Below, in pieces: positions 34,640 to 43,061 of a DNA stretch of 64,000 nucleotides. The stretch comes from Mycolicibacterium moriokaense (GTDB lineage Bacteria > Actinomycetota > Actinomycetes > Mycobacteriales > Mycobacteriaceae), in assembly GCF_003347205.1 (NCBI RefSeq), contig NZ_QQBJ01000003.1:62001-126000 (forward strand). Reading direction: 5' to 3'. Both the position numbers and the translations under genes were made by a program. Position 1 is the stretch's first letter. Every line of letters begins with the position of its first letter. A model generated the notes under the pieces. It did no database searches and was not told where the DNA came from. It saw nothing but the letters and a program-made list of their open reading frames with translations.

Positions 34640-35853
34640 GAAGCTTCCACCCTTTCGAAAACCGCGGCCAGGCCCTGCCCGCCGCCGATGCACATGGTCT
34701 CCAGCCCGTAGCGGGCCCCGCGCCGGGTCAGCTCCCGGGCCAGGGTGGCGAGCATCCGCCCGCCGGTGGCGCCGACGGGATGGCCCAGTGAGATCCCCGA
34801 GCCGTGCACGTTGGTGCGCTCGCGGTCGGCGTCGGTGAACCCCCACTCCCGCATCACGGCCAACGCCTGCGCCGCGAACGCCTCGTTCAGCTCGATCACG
34901 TCGATGTCGCGCAGTTGCAGGCCGGCCTTGCCGAGCGCAACCTCCGTCGCTGGCACCGGCCCGATGCCCATGATGTTCGGCGCCACCCCGGCCGATCCCC
35001 ACGACACGAGCCGAACAAGCGGCGTCAACCCGAGCTCGGCGGCCTTCTCCGGTGTCGTCACGATGCACATGGACGCGGCGTCGTTCTGCCCGCTGGCATT
35101 CCCGGCCGTCACCGTTGCATCTGGATCATTCTTGCCCAGAACGGGTTTCAGCTTCGCCAACGACTCCACCGAGGTGTCGGCGCGGGGATGCTCGTCGGTG
35201 TCGATCACCTGCTCGCCGTGCCGCGTGCGCACGGTCACCGGGATGATCTCTTCGGCGAAGACGCCGTCCTTCTGCGCGGCCACCGCCCGCTGATGCGACG
35301 CGACCGCCAGCTCGTCCTGTTCGACCCGCGTGATGCCGTACTGGCGGCGTAGGTTCTCGGCGGTTTCGAGCATGCCGCCCGGCACGGGATAGTGCTGCCC
35401 GCCCGCCGTCGTCCGTCCGCGCGCCAGCCCGTCGTGCACCTTGACACCGGATCGTCCTCCGCCCCAACGCATATCCGTCGAGTAGAACGCGACGTTGCTC
35501 ATGCTCTCCGCACCGCCGGCGACGACCACATCGTTGTCGCCTGCGCTCACCTGCAGGCACGCCTGGATCACCGCCTGCAGCCCTGACCCGCAGCGGCGGT
35601 CGACCTGCATACCGGGGACGGTCACCGGAAGTCCCGCGTCCAGCGCGACCACCCGACCGATGGCGGGCGCCTCGCTGTTGGGATAGCAGTGGCCCAAGAT
35701 GACGTCGCCGACGGCGTCGGGCGCCAGGCCGGTGCGGTCCAGCAGCCCCTTCAGTGCCGTCACGCCGAGGTCGACGGCGGTCAGCGGCGCGAACATGCCG
35801 CCGTAACGCCCGATCGGTGTGCGCACCGGCTCACAAATCACCGCCTCACGCAT
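34636..35853 (-). CDS. Acetyl-CoA acetyltransferase (thiolase)
   Basis: The 405-residue thiolase carries VDRRCGSGLQ (nucleophile Cys88), ELNEAFAAQAL, ISLGHPVGATGGR with the catalytic His, and TMCIGGGQGLA with the second Cys. It is a full-length degradative or biosynthetic thiolase. ATG 35853 is preferred over the adjacent GTG 35856; a GAGAGGGG ribosome site precedes both. It lies between the SDR and acyl-CoA dehydrogenase genes of the same leftward operon. Confidence 0.94.
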   Translation of the reverse strand: MREAVICEPVRTPIGRYGGMFAPLTAVDLGVTALKGLLDRTGLAPDAVGDVILGHCYPNSEAPAIGRVVALDAGLPVTVPGMQVDRRCGSGLQAVIQACLQVSAGDNDVVVAGGAESMSNVAFYSTDMRWGGGRSGVKVHDGLARGRTTAGGQHYPVPGGMLETAENLRRQYGITRVEQDELAVASHQRAVAAQKDGVFAEEIIPVTVRTRHGEQVIDTDEHPRADTSVESLAKLKPVLGKNDPDATVTAGNASGQNDAASMCIVTTPEKAAELGLTPLVRLVSWGSAGVAPNIMGIGPVPATEVALGKAGLQLRDIDVIELNEAFAAQALAVMREWGFTDADRERTNVHGSGISLGHPVGATGGRMLATLARELTRRGARYGLETMCIGGGQGLAAVFERVEAS

Positions 35854-35893
35854 CACAAACCCCTCTCTTCACGACGCGCAAACGGACATTCGG

Positions 35894-35905
35894 GCGCGAA
35901 AGCGC
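35894..35905. other. Small GCGC-GAAA-GCGC hairpin
   Basis: A 4-bp stem with a GNRA-type loop on the plus strand lies directly after the SDR stop and upstream of the thiolase. It might tune expression between the two leftward genes. It is short enough to be chance. Confidence 0.2.
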
Positions 35906-35908
35906 GCG

Positions 35909-36658
35909 TCATACGTGCCGACCGCCCGTCACCTCGAGCACGGTTCCGGTCATGTAGGACGACAGATCGCTGGCCAGAAACAGCGCGACCTTGGCAACCT
36001 CAGCGGGCTCGCCGGCTCGGCCCATCGGCACCTCGGCCAGCTTCTGGTCCCAAATGTGTTGGGGCATGGCCTCGGTCATCGCCGAACGGATGAGGCCCGG
36101 CTGGATCGCGTTGACCCGCACCCCGAGGTGGGCGAGCTCCTTGGCGGCGGCCTTCGTCATGCCGACGATGCCCGCCTTGGCCGCCGAGTAGTTCGTCTGC
36201 CCGACCAGCCCGACCTTGCCCGAGATCGACGACATGTTCACGATCGCCCCGCGCTTGTTCTCCCGCATGACGGCGGCGGCCGCCTTGGTGCCGTTCCAGG
36301 TGCCTTTCAGGTGCACGGCGATGACCTCGTCGAACTGCTGCTCGGTCATCTTTCGCATCGTGGCGTCGCGGGTGATGCCCGCGTTGTTCACCATGATGTC
36401 CAGCCCGCCGAAGTGCTCGACGGCCGCGGCGATCAACGCATCGACCTCATCGGCCTTGGTCACGTCGCACCGCACGGCCAGCGTCGCGTCCGATCCGAGT
36501 TGCTTCGCGGCGGCCTCGGTGGCGGCCAGGTCGAGATCGCCGAGCACCACCTGCGCGCCCTCGGCGATGAAGCGCTCGGCGATCGCGTAGCCGAGGCCCT
36601 GCGCGCCTCCGGTGACGACCGCCGTCTGATCTGTCAGCAATGACACCTGATCACCCAT
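35909..36658 (-). CDS. 3-ketoacyl reductase-like SDR (FabG family)
   Basis: The 249-residue SDR has [29 protein letters not shown], serine in [15 protein letters not shown] and the C-terminal [14 protein letters not shown]. The MRKM segment and overall layout are FabG-like, but its operon partners (thiolase, FadE) suggest it works as a 3-hydroxyacyl-CoA dehydrogenase. The ATG at 36658 is preferred to the distal start; upstream sequence contains the operator-like repeat at 36699. Confidence 0.94.
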   Translation of the reverse strand: MGDQVSLLTDQTAVVTGGAQGLGYAIAERFIAEGAQVVLGDLDLAATEAAAKQLGSDATLAVRCDVTKADEVDALIAAAVEHFGGLDIMVNNAGITRDATMRKMTEQQFDEVIAVHLKGTWNGTKAAAAVMRENKRGAIVNMSSISGKVGLVGQTNYSAAKAGIVGMTKAAAKELAHLGVRVNAIQPGLIRSAMTEAMPQHIWDQKLAEVPMGRAGEPAEVAKVALFLASDLSSYMTGTVLEVTGGRHV

Positions 36659-36698
36659 CCTCCGCTCTTGTCGGCCACCCGGGCCCCAGCAGTTGCAC

Positions 36699-36717
36699 AT
36701 CATATTTCATATATGAT
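36699..36717. promoter_or_regulatory. Divergent operator: ATCATAT-N5-ATATGAT palindrome
   Basis: ATCATATTTCATATATGAT has perfect 7-bp arms around a 5-bp spacer. It lies between the leftward SDR and the rightward acyl-CoA dehydrogenase. It differs from the seven TetR-type copies and is probably bound by the GntR protein encoded at 32776. AT-richness here stands out from the surroundings. Confidence 0.65.
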
Positions 36718-36765
36718 TTCTCCGGCCACCCGGCATCCACCCGCGCTGAACAGGAGCACGTCTGC

Positions 36766-37926
36766 ATGACCACCGCTGAAGTGGGCGACGAGGACTTCCA
36801 GGAAATCCTGGCCCAGACCCGCCATTTCGTCCGCAGCGCAGTCGTCCCGCGCGAGCAGGAGATCCTCGCCGACGACCGGGTGCCCGACGACCTGCGCGAA
36901 CAGGCCGCCAAGATGGGCCTGTTCGGCTACGCGATCCCCCAGCAGTGGGGCGGCCTGGGCCTCAACCTCGCCCAGGACGTCGAACTTGCGATGGAACTGG
37001 GCTACACGTCGCTTGCGCTGCGGTCGATGTTCGGCACCAACAACGGCATCGCGGGCCAGGTGCTCGTGGGTTTCGGCACCGACGAGCAGAAGGCCCAGTG
37101 GCTCGAACGGCTGGCCACCGGCGAAGTGGCCTCGTTCGCCTTGACCGAGCCCGGCGCGGGATCGAACCCATCCGGCCTCCGCACCAAGGCCACCCGCGAC
37201 GGTGACGACTGGATCATCAACGGCGACAAGCGTTTCATCACCAATGCCCCGATCGCCGACCTTTTCGTCGTGTTCGCGCGCAGCAGACCCGCCGATGACG
37301 ACGGCCCCGGCATCGCTGTCTTCCTGGTGCCCGCGGACACGCCGGGTGTCGCCGTGGGTGTCAAAGACGCGAAGATGGGCCAGGAGGGTGCGTGGACGTC
37401 CGACATCGCCTTCACCGACGTCCGGGTGCCGGCGAGCGCGCTGATCGGCGGCAGCGAGGACATCGGCTACCGGGCGGCGATGACGTCGCTGGCCCGCGGC
37501 CGGGTGCACATCGCCGCGCTTGCGGTCGGTATCGCGCAACGGGCCCTCGACGAGTCCGTCGCCTATGCCGCCACCGCCACCCAGGGCGGTAAACCGATCG
37601 GCAGCTTCCAGCTGGTTCAGGCGATGCTCGCCGACCAGCAGACCGGCGTGCTGGCCGGTCGAGCACTGGTCCGCGACACCGCCAAGCGCTGGCTCGCCGA
37701 CGAGGACCGCAGGATCGCACCGTCGGCGGCCAAACTGTTCTGCACCGAAATGGCAGGCAAGGTAGCCGATCTCGCGGTTCAGGTGCACGGTGGCAGCGGC
37801 TACATGCGCGAGGTTCCGGTTGAGCGAATCTACCGCGACGTCCGGCTGCTGCGGCTGTACGAAGGCACCAGCGAGATCCAGCGGCTGATCATCGGTGGCA
37901 ATCTGGTGAAGGGGGCGATCGCATGA
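36766..37926 (+). CDS. Acyl-CoA dehydrogenase (FadE), canonical
   Basis: The 386-residue enzyme shows FALTEPGAGSNPSGLRT, INGDKRFITNA and LYEGTSEIQRLIIGGN with the catalytic Glu. The ATG at 36766 follows an AGGAG site. It is divergent from the SDR-thiolase-FadE-GntR operon and shares its control region, so it probably belongs to the same pathway. The stop overlaps the start of the mycofactocin-type SDR by 4 bp. Confidence 0.95.
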   Translation: MTTAEVGDEDFQEILAQTRHFVRSAVVPREQEILADDRVPDDLREQAAKMGLFGYAIPQQWGGLGLNLAQDVELAMELGYTSLALRSMFGTNNGIAGQVLVGFGTDEQKAQWLERLATGEVASFALTEPGAGSNPSGLRTKATRDGDDWIINGDKRFITNAPIADLFVVFARSRPADDDGPGIAVFLVPADTPGVAVGVKDAKMGQEGAWTSDIAFTDVRVPASALIGGSEDIGYRAAMTSLARGRVHIAALAVGIAQRALDESVAYAATATQGGKPIGSFQLVQAMLADQQTGVLAGRALVRDTAKRWLADEDRRIAPSAAKLFCTEMAGKVADLAVQVHGGSGYMREVPVERIYRDVRLLRLYEGTSEIQRLIIGGNLVKGAIA

Positions 37927-38750
37927 GTAAGCGTCTCGACGGCAAGGTGGCCGTCATCACCGGAGCGGCACGGGGTCAGGGCCGCGCCCACGCGGTCCGG
38001 CTGGCAGCCGAGGGCGCCGACATCATCGCGATCGACCTCGCAGACAAGCTGCCCGACTGTGCGCCGTACCCCTCGGCGACACCGGCCGATCTCGACGAGA
38101 CGGCCCGGCTGGTCAAGGCCGCCGGCAGCCGGATCCACGCCCGCGCCGTGGACACTCGTGACCTCGACGGCCTGCGCGAGGCGGTGCACGACGGCGTCGA
38201 AGAGTTCGGACGGCTCGACGTCATCGTCGCCAACGCGGGCATCTCCGCACCCGCGGCGTGGAACGAGATCACGCCCGAAGCCTTCAAGGACGTGATGGAC
38301 GTCAATGTCACCGGCACGTGGAACACGGTGATGGCCGGCGCGCAGAGGATCATCGACGGCGGCCGTGGCGGGTCCATCATCCTGATCGGCTCGGCGGCCG
38401 GAATCAAGTTGCAGCCGTTCATGATTCACTACACCGCGAGTAAACATGCAGTGACCGGGATGGCCAGAGCGTTCGCCGCCGAACTGGGCAAGCATTCGAT
38501 CCGGGTGAACAGCGTGCACCCCGGCCCCGTCGTCACCGAGATGGGCTCCAAGGAGATGGTCGAAGCGATCGACCGCGCGGCCAAGGCGGACGGCAACCAC
38601 ATCCTGATGAACATGCTGACGCCGTTTCTGCCCAATTGGGTGGCCCAACCCGAGGACATCGCCGACGCGGTGTGCTGGCTGGCCAGCGACGAGTCGAAAC
38701 TGATCACCGCACAGGAGATCTCGGTCGATCAGGGTTCCACCCGGTACTGA
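37923..38750 (+). CDS. Mycofactocin-coupled SDR family oxidoreductase
   Basis: The 275-residue SDR carries TGAARGQGRAHAVRLAAEGA, the signature opening of the mycofactocin-coupled SDR family, with an insertion after the second strand (IDLADKLPDCAPYPSATP). The catalytic region is IGSAAGIKL...YTASK and the C-terminus is GSTRY. Members bind NAD tightly and hand electrons to mycofactocin. Carveol and related alcohol dehydrogenases belong here. It overlaps the upstream fadE stop. The alcohol substrate is unknown. Confidence 0.93.
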   Translation: MSKRLDGKVAVITGAARGQGRAHAVRLAAEGADIIAIDLADKLPDCAPYPSATPADLDETARLVKAAGSRIHARAVDTRDLDGLREAVHDGVEEFGRLDVIVANAGISAPAAWNEITPEAFKDVMDVNVTGTWNTVMAGAQRIIDGGRGGSIILIGSAAGIKLQPFMIHYTASKHAVTGMARAFAAELGKHSIRVNSVHPGPVVTEMGSKEMVEAIDRAAKADGNHILMNMLTPFLPNWVAQPEDIADAVCWLASDESKLITAQEISVDQGSTRY

Positions 38751-38756
38751 CCGCCC

Positions 38757-39680
38757 TCAGAACACGACGGTCTGGTTGCCGTACCGGATGATCCGGTCCT
38801 GGCAGTGCCACAGCACCGCCCGCGACAGCACCACCCGTTCGACGTCCGCGCCGAGGCGCGTCAGGTCCTCGACGGTGTGTCGATGGTCGACTCGCACCAC
38901 GTCCTGCTCGATGATCGGTCCGTCGTCGAGTTCTTCGGTGACGTAGTGCGCGGTCGCGCCGACCAGCTTCACCCCTCTCTCCTTGGCCCGCCGGTACGGC
39001 GCCGCCCCGATGAACGCGGGCAGAAACGAGTGGTGGATGTTGATCAACGGGCAGCCGACGTCGGACAGGAAGTCCCGGGTCAGGATCTGCATGTAGCGCG
39101 CCAGCACCACCAGGTCGACGTTGCCCCGCAGCAGGTCGAGCTGGCGCTGTTCGGCTTCTGCCCGATTGTCTTTCGTTGCGGGCACATGCAGGAACGGCAC
39201 GCCGAACGGCCGAACCGCGTCGGCGAGATCGGCGTGGTTGGAGACCACCATCGACACCGACATGTCGAGTTCGCCACGGCGGTTACGCCACAACAGATCC
39301 AGTAGGCAGTGGTCTTCCTTCGACGCCAGGATCGCGACCCGTTTGGGCTTGGCCGCCTCGGTGAGCCGGAAATCCATGTCGAACTGGCTGGCGACCTGCT
39401 CGGCGAAGTCACGCTCCACCGCGTCCCGGGCGGCCGTCAGACCGGGCAGGTGGAAGATCGTGCGCTGCATGAAAGTACCGCCGGACTGTTCGGTGGCGTG
39501 CTGATCGAGCGAGACGATGTTGGCGCCCACCCGCGCCAGGAAGCTGCTCACCGCCGCGACCAGTCCGGGCCGGTCGGCGCAGCGCAACAGCAGCCGCCCG
39601 ACATCCTCGGTCGGCAGGGCCCCTGTGCCACGTTGCGGGTACTCGCCCGCGTCGCCGTCGACTTCGGTTCGGGTGGACAT
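38757..39680 (-). CDS. purU: Formyltetrahydrofolate deformylase
   Basis: The ~307-residue enzyme has an N-terminal ACT-like domain ([19 protein letters not shown]) and a C-terminal formyltransferase-fold domain with [25 protein letters not shown] and the catalytic Asn-His-Asp set visible in these segments. It hydrolyses 10-formyl-THF to formate and THF. Start ATG 39680 is preferred; an upstream start at 39710 would add ten residues. It is a one-carbon housekeeping gene and unlinked in function to the flanking lipid operons. Confidence 0.95.
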   Translation of the reverse strand: MSTRTEVDGDAGEYPQRGTGALPTEDVGRLLLRCADRPGLVAAVSSFLARVGANIVSLDQHATEQSGGTFMQRTIFHLPGLTAARDAVERDFAEQVASQFDMDFRLTEAAKPKRVAILASKEDHCLLDLLWRNRRGELDMSVSMVVSNHADLADAVRPFGVPFLHVPATKDNRAEAEQRQLDLLRGNVDLVVLARYMQILTRDFLSDVGCPLINIHHSFLPAFIGAAPYRRAKERGVKLVGATAHYVTEELDDGPIIEQDVVRVDHRHTVEDLTRLGADVERVVLSRAVLWHCQDRIIRYGNQTVVF

Positions 39681-40162
39681 CCCCTCAACCCTCCCTAGCC
39701 GGTTCATCACGTCCGGACTACTTTCAGGGTCTCATTCCCCGGATTTGCAGGTGCCGACTGCAGTGAAAAGCCGTCGGGTTGGCGCCATCATCGATGACAC
39801 GCGCTCGCTGTCGCGTCACCTAGACAACCGGCTAGTACAGCCTCCACCGCTTGCGGCAACGAAAATTGCCGAGTCCAGTTCCCCAATTTTTGTTCGCCAT
39901 ATCGAGCCTAAATAGCTCTTTATCTGCGGTTATTGACGTTCGCGAAAGTTGCCCAGGCGCCTGGACAGGTAAATCTCGCAAACAACGTAGTCAACCGAGG
40001 AAATATTTGCCGGACAAGATCGGCTAGCTAGCTGGAATAACAGTCTCTTAAAGAGGAATACTCAAAGCCTGGGTATTCATGTAGACCGCATGTGAATACC
40101 GCGTCGGCAACTGCGATTACTCCGTGATTCTGATCGTCTGTTGCCCAAAAGATGGGACAAAA
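39681..40162. other. AT-richer non-coding gap with inverted repeat
   Basis: No convincing gene lies in this ~480-bp stretch. Composition is visibly AT-richer than the flanks from about 39720 onward, with A/T runs such as CCAATTTTTGTTCG. It contains GTATTCA...TGAATAC arms (40073-40099, 13-nt spacer) and CTCTTAAAGAG near 40053. It probably holds the promoter of the acyltransferase-like and MoeY-like operon. Confidence 0.55.
40073..40099. promoter_or_regulatory. Inverted repeat upstream of acyltransferase-MoeY operon
   Basis: GTATTCA at 40073-40079 pairs with TGAATAC at 40093-40099; two G-T pairs extend the stem. It is 63 bp before the ATG at 40163. It could be an operator or a leader hairpin. 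Confidence 0.4.
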
Positions 40163-40912
40163 ATGAGCGTTCCTCAGCTGAGTGTCAATCGTCAGGTTTT
40201 TCACGCACCGATCGACGAGGGAATCAGTTGGCGTGATTCCGACACGAACTGCACGATCGTCGTCTCGACACCGTCGGCAGACCCGGCCCTGTGGGCCGAC
40301 TTCATCGACGGCGCAGCGCGCAGCTACCACAAGCACGGGATCGAATGCGCGTTGGGAATCGATTCTCTGCTCGATGAGTCCCACACCCAGTTGTTCCATG
40401 CCGTCGTGGCCGACTCGGGTGCGGTGATGGGCGGGATCAGGGCCAAGGGCCCACTGGACTCGGCGGATGAATCGCACGCGATCGTCGAATGGCACGACCG
40501 GCCCGGTCTGGCCACGGTGCACAAGATGATCACCGACCGCCTGCCGTTCGGAGTCGTCGAGATGAAGACCGCCTGGATGTCCGACGATCCCGGGCGAAGC
40601 CGGGGACTGGCCGGCACGCTCGCCCGCTCACCGTTCACCACGATGGCGCTGCTCGACGCGCAATTCGTGCTGGCCACCGCCGGATCGCATGTGTTGAACA
40701 GGTGGCGCACCTCGGGCGGCGTGGTGGCCACGAAGGTTCCCGCGACGCCGTATCCCGACGACCGATACCGTACGAAGATGATGTGGTGGGACCGCAGCAC
40801 CTTCACCAACGACGCCGCCCCCGAACAGGTCTCGAAGATATTCAGTGAATTGGCCATCGTGACGCGTCAGCTTGACCTTGTCGGTGCGGGCGCACTCAGC
40901 AGCGGCCTATGA
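40163..40912 (+). CDS. Acyltransferase-like (GNAT/FeeM-type?) conserved hypothetical protein
   Basis: The 249-residue protein is not firmly recognised. Segments such as ECALGIDSLLDESHTQLFHAV followed by SGAVMGGIRAKGPL resemble the first half of GNAT/N-acyl-amino-acid synthase-like folds, where a short acyl donor site follows a strand-turn-strand. There is no signal peptide or membrane segment. It overlaps the ThiF-nitroreductase gene by 4 bp (ATGA), so the two proteins are likely partners. The ATG at 40163 is chosen over an earlier GTG at 40124 lacking a ribosome site. Confidence 0.72.
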   Translation: MSVPQLSVNRQVFHAPIDEGISWRDSDTNCTIVVSTPSADPALWADFIDGAARSYHKHGIECALGIDSLLDESHTQLFHAVVADSGAVMGGIRAKGPLDSADESHAIVEWHDRPGLATVHKMITDRLPFGVVEMKTAWMSDDPGRSRGLAGTLARSPFTTMALLDAQFVLATAGSHVLNRWRTSGGVVATKVPATPYPDDRYRTKMMWWDRSTFTNDAAPEQVSKIFSELAIVTRQLDLVGAGALSSGL

Positions 40913-43041
40913 CCCCAGTCGGTGGGGATCCATTCACCGCAACGGTTCTCGTCGAGGAGCGCCAGCAGGACCATCAGCTGCTATCGGGGTTGAGGGCAGA
41001 TACCAGGATCGAGTTCGTCGACAGGTGGGACGAGCTGCGCGAGGAGTTGCGTCGGCTGCGCCCGGCGCCGGACCCGGAGGCGATCGCCGAGCCCAAGGTC
41101 TGGGCCTACTACCCGTGGCGGCGCGCCGTCACGACCATCCTGGGTCCGCGCGGGTTTCGCGCCGTGCGGCTGAACCGCAACCGCAACCTGATCACCGCCG
41201 AGGAACAGGACCGGCTGGGTCTGCTGCGGGTCGGCGTCGTCGGGCTCAGCGTCGGCCACGCCATCGCTCACCTGGTGGCTCAACAGGGACTGTGTGGCGG
41301 GCTGCGGCTGGCGGACTTCGACGAACTCGAGCTGTCCAACCTGAATCGCGTGCCCGGCACCGTGTTCGACATCGGCGCCAACAAGGCGACGCTCGCGGCT
41401 CGACGAATCGCCGAAATCGACCCGTATCTGCCAGTCGAGGTGTTCGACAGGGGTATCTCACCGGAGTCGGTGGATCTCTTCCTCGACGGGGTGGACATCC
41501 TGGTGGAGGAATGCGACTCGCTCGACGCGAAGGTTCTTGTCCGCCAGGCGGCCCGGGCACGCGGCATCCCGGTGCTGATGGCCACCGGCGACCGCGGCAC
41601 GCTGGACGTCGAACGATTCGACCTTCAGCCGCACCGGCAGATACTGCACGGCCTGCTCGGCGACGTGCAGTTCACGGAACTCTCCGGACTGCCCAGCGAG
41701 GACAAGGTGCCCTATGCGCTGCGCATGATGGACGGCGCGCGGCTGTCGGCGCGGATGGCCGCGTCCCTCGTCGAGGTCGGAACCACCCTGGGCACCTGGC
41801 CGCAGGTGGCCGCCGAGGTCGCGCAGAGCGCCGCGCTGGTGGCCGAGGCGGTCCGACGGATCGGGCTCGGGGAAGGGCTGCCGTCGGGCAGGGTCCGCCT
41901 GGACCTCTCCGGTGACCTCGACGATATCGACGATCCGGCGGTGTCCGATCGCGCGCCGATGCGCACCGACAGCGGCGCCGGCGACGTCACCCCGACCGAC
42001 GCCATCGCCAAGGTGGTGTCGGCCGCGGTCCGCGCGCCCTCGGGCGGAAACACTCAGCCCTGGCGCATTTCAGCAGGCCCGCAGGCGATCACGATCGCGC
42101 TCGCGCCCGAACACACCTCGACGATGGACGTGGGCTATCGGGCGAGCGCGGTGGCGGTGGGCGCGGCGGCCTTCAACGCGCGCGTCGCGGCCGCCACCGA
42201 AGGGATCCTCGGCCAGCTCACCGTCGAGGCCGGCGACGACGGGTGCCCGGTGCGAGCCGTCCTGCACCTCGGCGACGGCACCGACGCCGAGTTGGCGGCG
42301 CTGTACGACGCGATGCTGGCCAGGGAGACCAACCGCCACCACGGCAGGCAGGTGGCGCTGCCCGACGCCGTCGTCGACGACCTGGCTGCGGCAGCCCGGC
42401 GTGAAGGCGCCCGGCTGCACCTACTGAGCTCGCCCGACGACATCGCAATGGCGGCGGACATCCTGGCCGAATCAGACCGCATCCGGTACCTGACGAATCG
42501 CCTTCACACGGAGATGATCTCGGAGGTCCGCTTTCCCGGTGACCCCGACCAGGACGCGGGAATCGACGTGCACAGCCTCGAACTCGCCCAGGCCGACCTG
42601 GTCAAGCTGGACGTGCTGCGACGCCCGGACGTGATGGCCTACCTCGATGAATGGGACCTGGGCGGGGCACTGGGTTCAGACACCCGCGACCGGGTACGGG
42701 CCAGCTCGTGTCTGGCGGTGGTGTCGGTGTCGGGTCAGGCGCTGACCGACTATGCGCGCGGCGGTTCGGCCGTGGAAGCGGTGTGGATAGCGGCGCAGCG
42801 GTGCGGCCTCGGAGTGCAGCCCATCTCGCCGGTGTTCCTGTACGCGCACGACGACGCCGACCTGACCGAGCTCTCCGCGGCCCACGCGCCGGCGCTGCGC
42901 GGGCTCGCAGCCGACTTCCGCCGACTGTCAGCTACCGGGTCCGACGAGGCGCTCGCGCTGGTCATGAGGCTGGCCGACGCGCCCGCCACGTCCGTGAGGA
43001 GTCGGCGTCGGGCGGCTGCAGCCAGTATTCTCATGGCATAA
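40909..43041 (+). CDS. moeY: MoeY-like ThiF (E1-like)/nitroreductase fusion protein
   Basis: The 710-residue protein has a ~100-residue N-terminal region, a ThiF/E1-like domain at about 105-340 and a nitroreductase-like domain from about 365 to the end. The E1 part has VGVVGLSVGHAIAH (altered GxGxxG) and LADFDELELSNLNR, the conserved Asp/Asn-Arg ATP-site strand. The second part has APSGGNTQPWRI, the FMN-site motif of nitroreductases. It matches the layout of M. tuberculosis Rv1355c, annotated MoeY. The name implies molybdopterin synthesis, but no MoaD-like partner is adjacent and the flavin domain suggests another activation-plus-redox reaction. Confidence 0.9.
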   Translation: MTPVGGDPFTATVLVEERQQDHQLLSGLRADTRIEFVDRWDELREELRRLRPAPDPEAIAEPKVWAYYPWRRAVTTILGPRGFRAVRLNRNRNLITAEEQDRLGLLRVGVVGLSVGHAIAHLVAQQGLCGGLRLADFDELELSNLNRVPGTVFDIGANKATLAARRIAEIDPYLPVEVFDRGISPESVDLFLDGVDILVEECDSLDAKVLVRQAARARGIPVLMATGDRGTLDVERFDLQPHRQILHGLLGDVQFTELSGLPSEDKVPYALRMMDGARLSARMAASLVEVGTTLGTWPQVAAEVAQSAALVAEAVRRIGLGEGLPSGRVRLDLSGDLDDIDDPAVSDRAPMRTDSGAGDVTPTDAIAKVVSAAVRAPSGGNTQPWRISAGPQAITIALAPEHTSTMDVGYRASAVAVGAAAFNARVAAATEGILGQLTVEAGDDGCPVRAVLHLGDGTDAELAALYDAMLARETNRHHGRQVALPDAVVDDLAAAARREGARLHLLSSPDDIAMAADILAESDRIRYLTNRLHTEMISEVRFPGDPDQDAGIDVHSLELAQADLVKLDVLRRPDVMAYLDEWDLGGALGSDTRDRVRASSCLAVVSVSGQALTDYARGGSAVEAVWIAAQRCGLGVQPISPVFLYAHDDADLTELSAAHAPALRGLAADFRRLSATGSDEALALVMRLADAPATSVRSRRRAAAASILMA

Positions 43042-43061
43042 CAGCCGAATCCGGAGCAAAC

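Noticed and set aside
40909-43041. Treating the MoeY-like gene as a confirmed molybdenum cofactor gene
   Set aside because: The name rests on the ThiF domain only; the nitroreductase domain and lack of MoaD-like partner do not support it.
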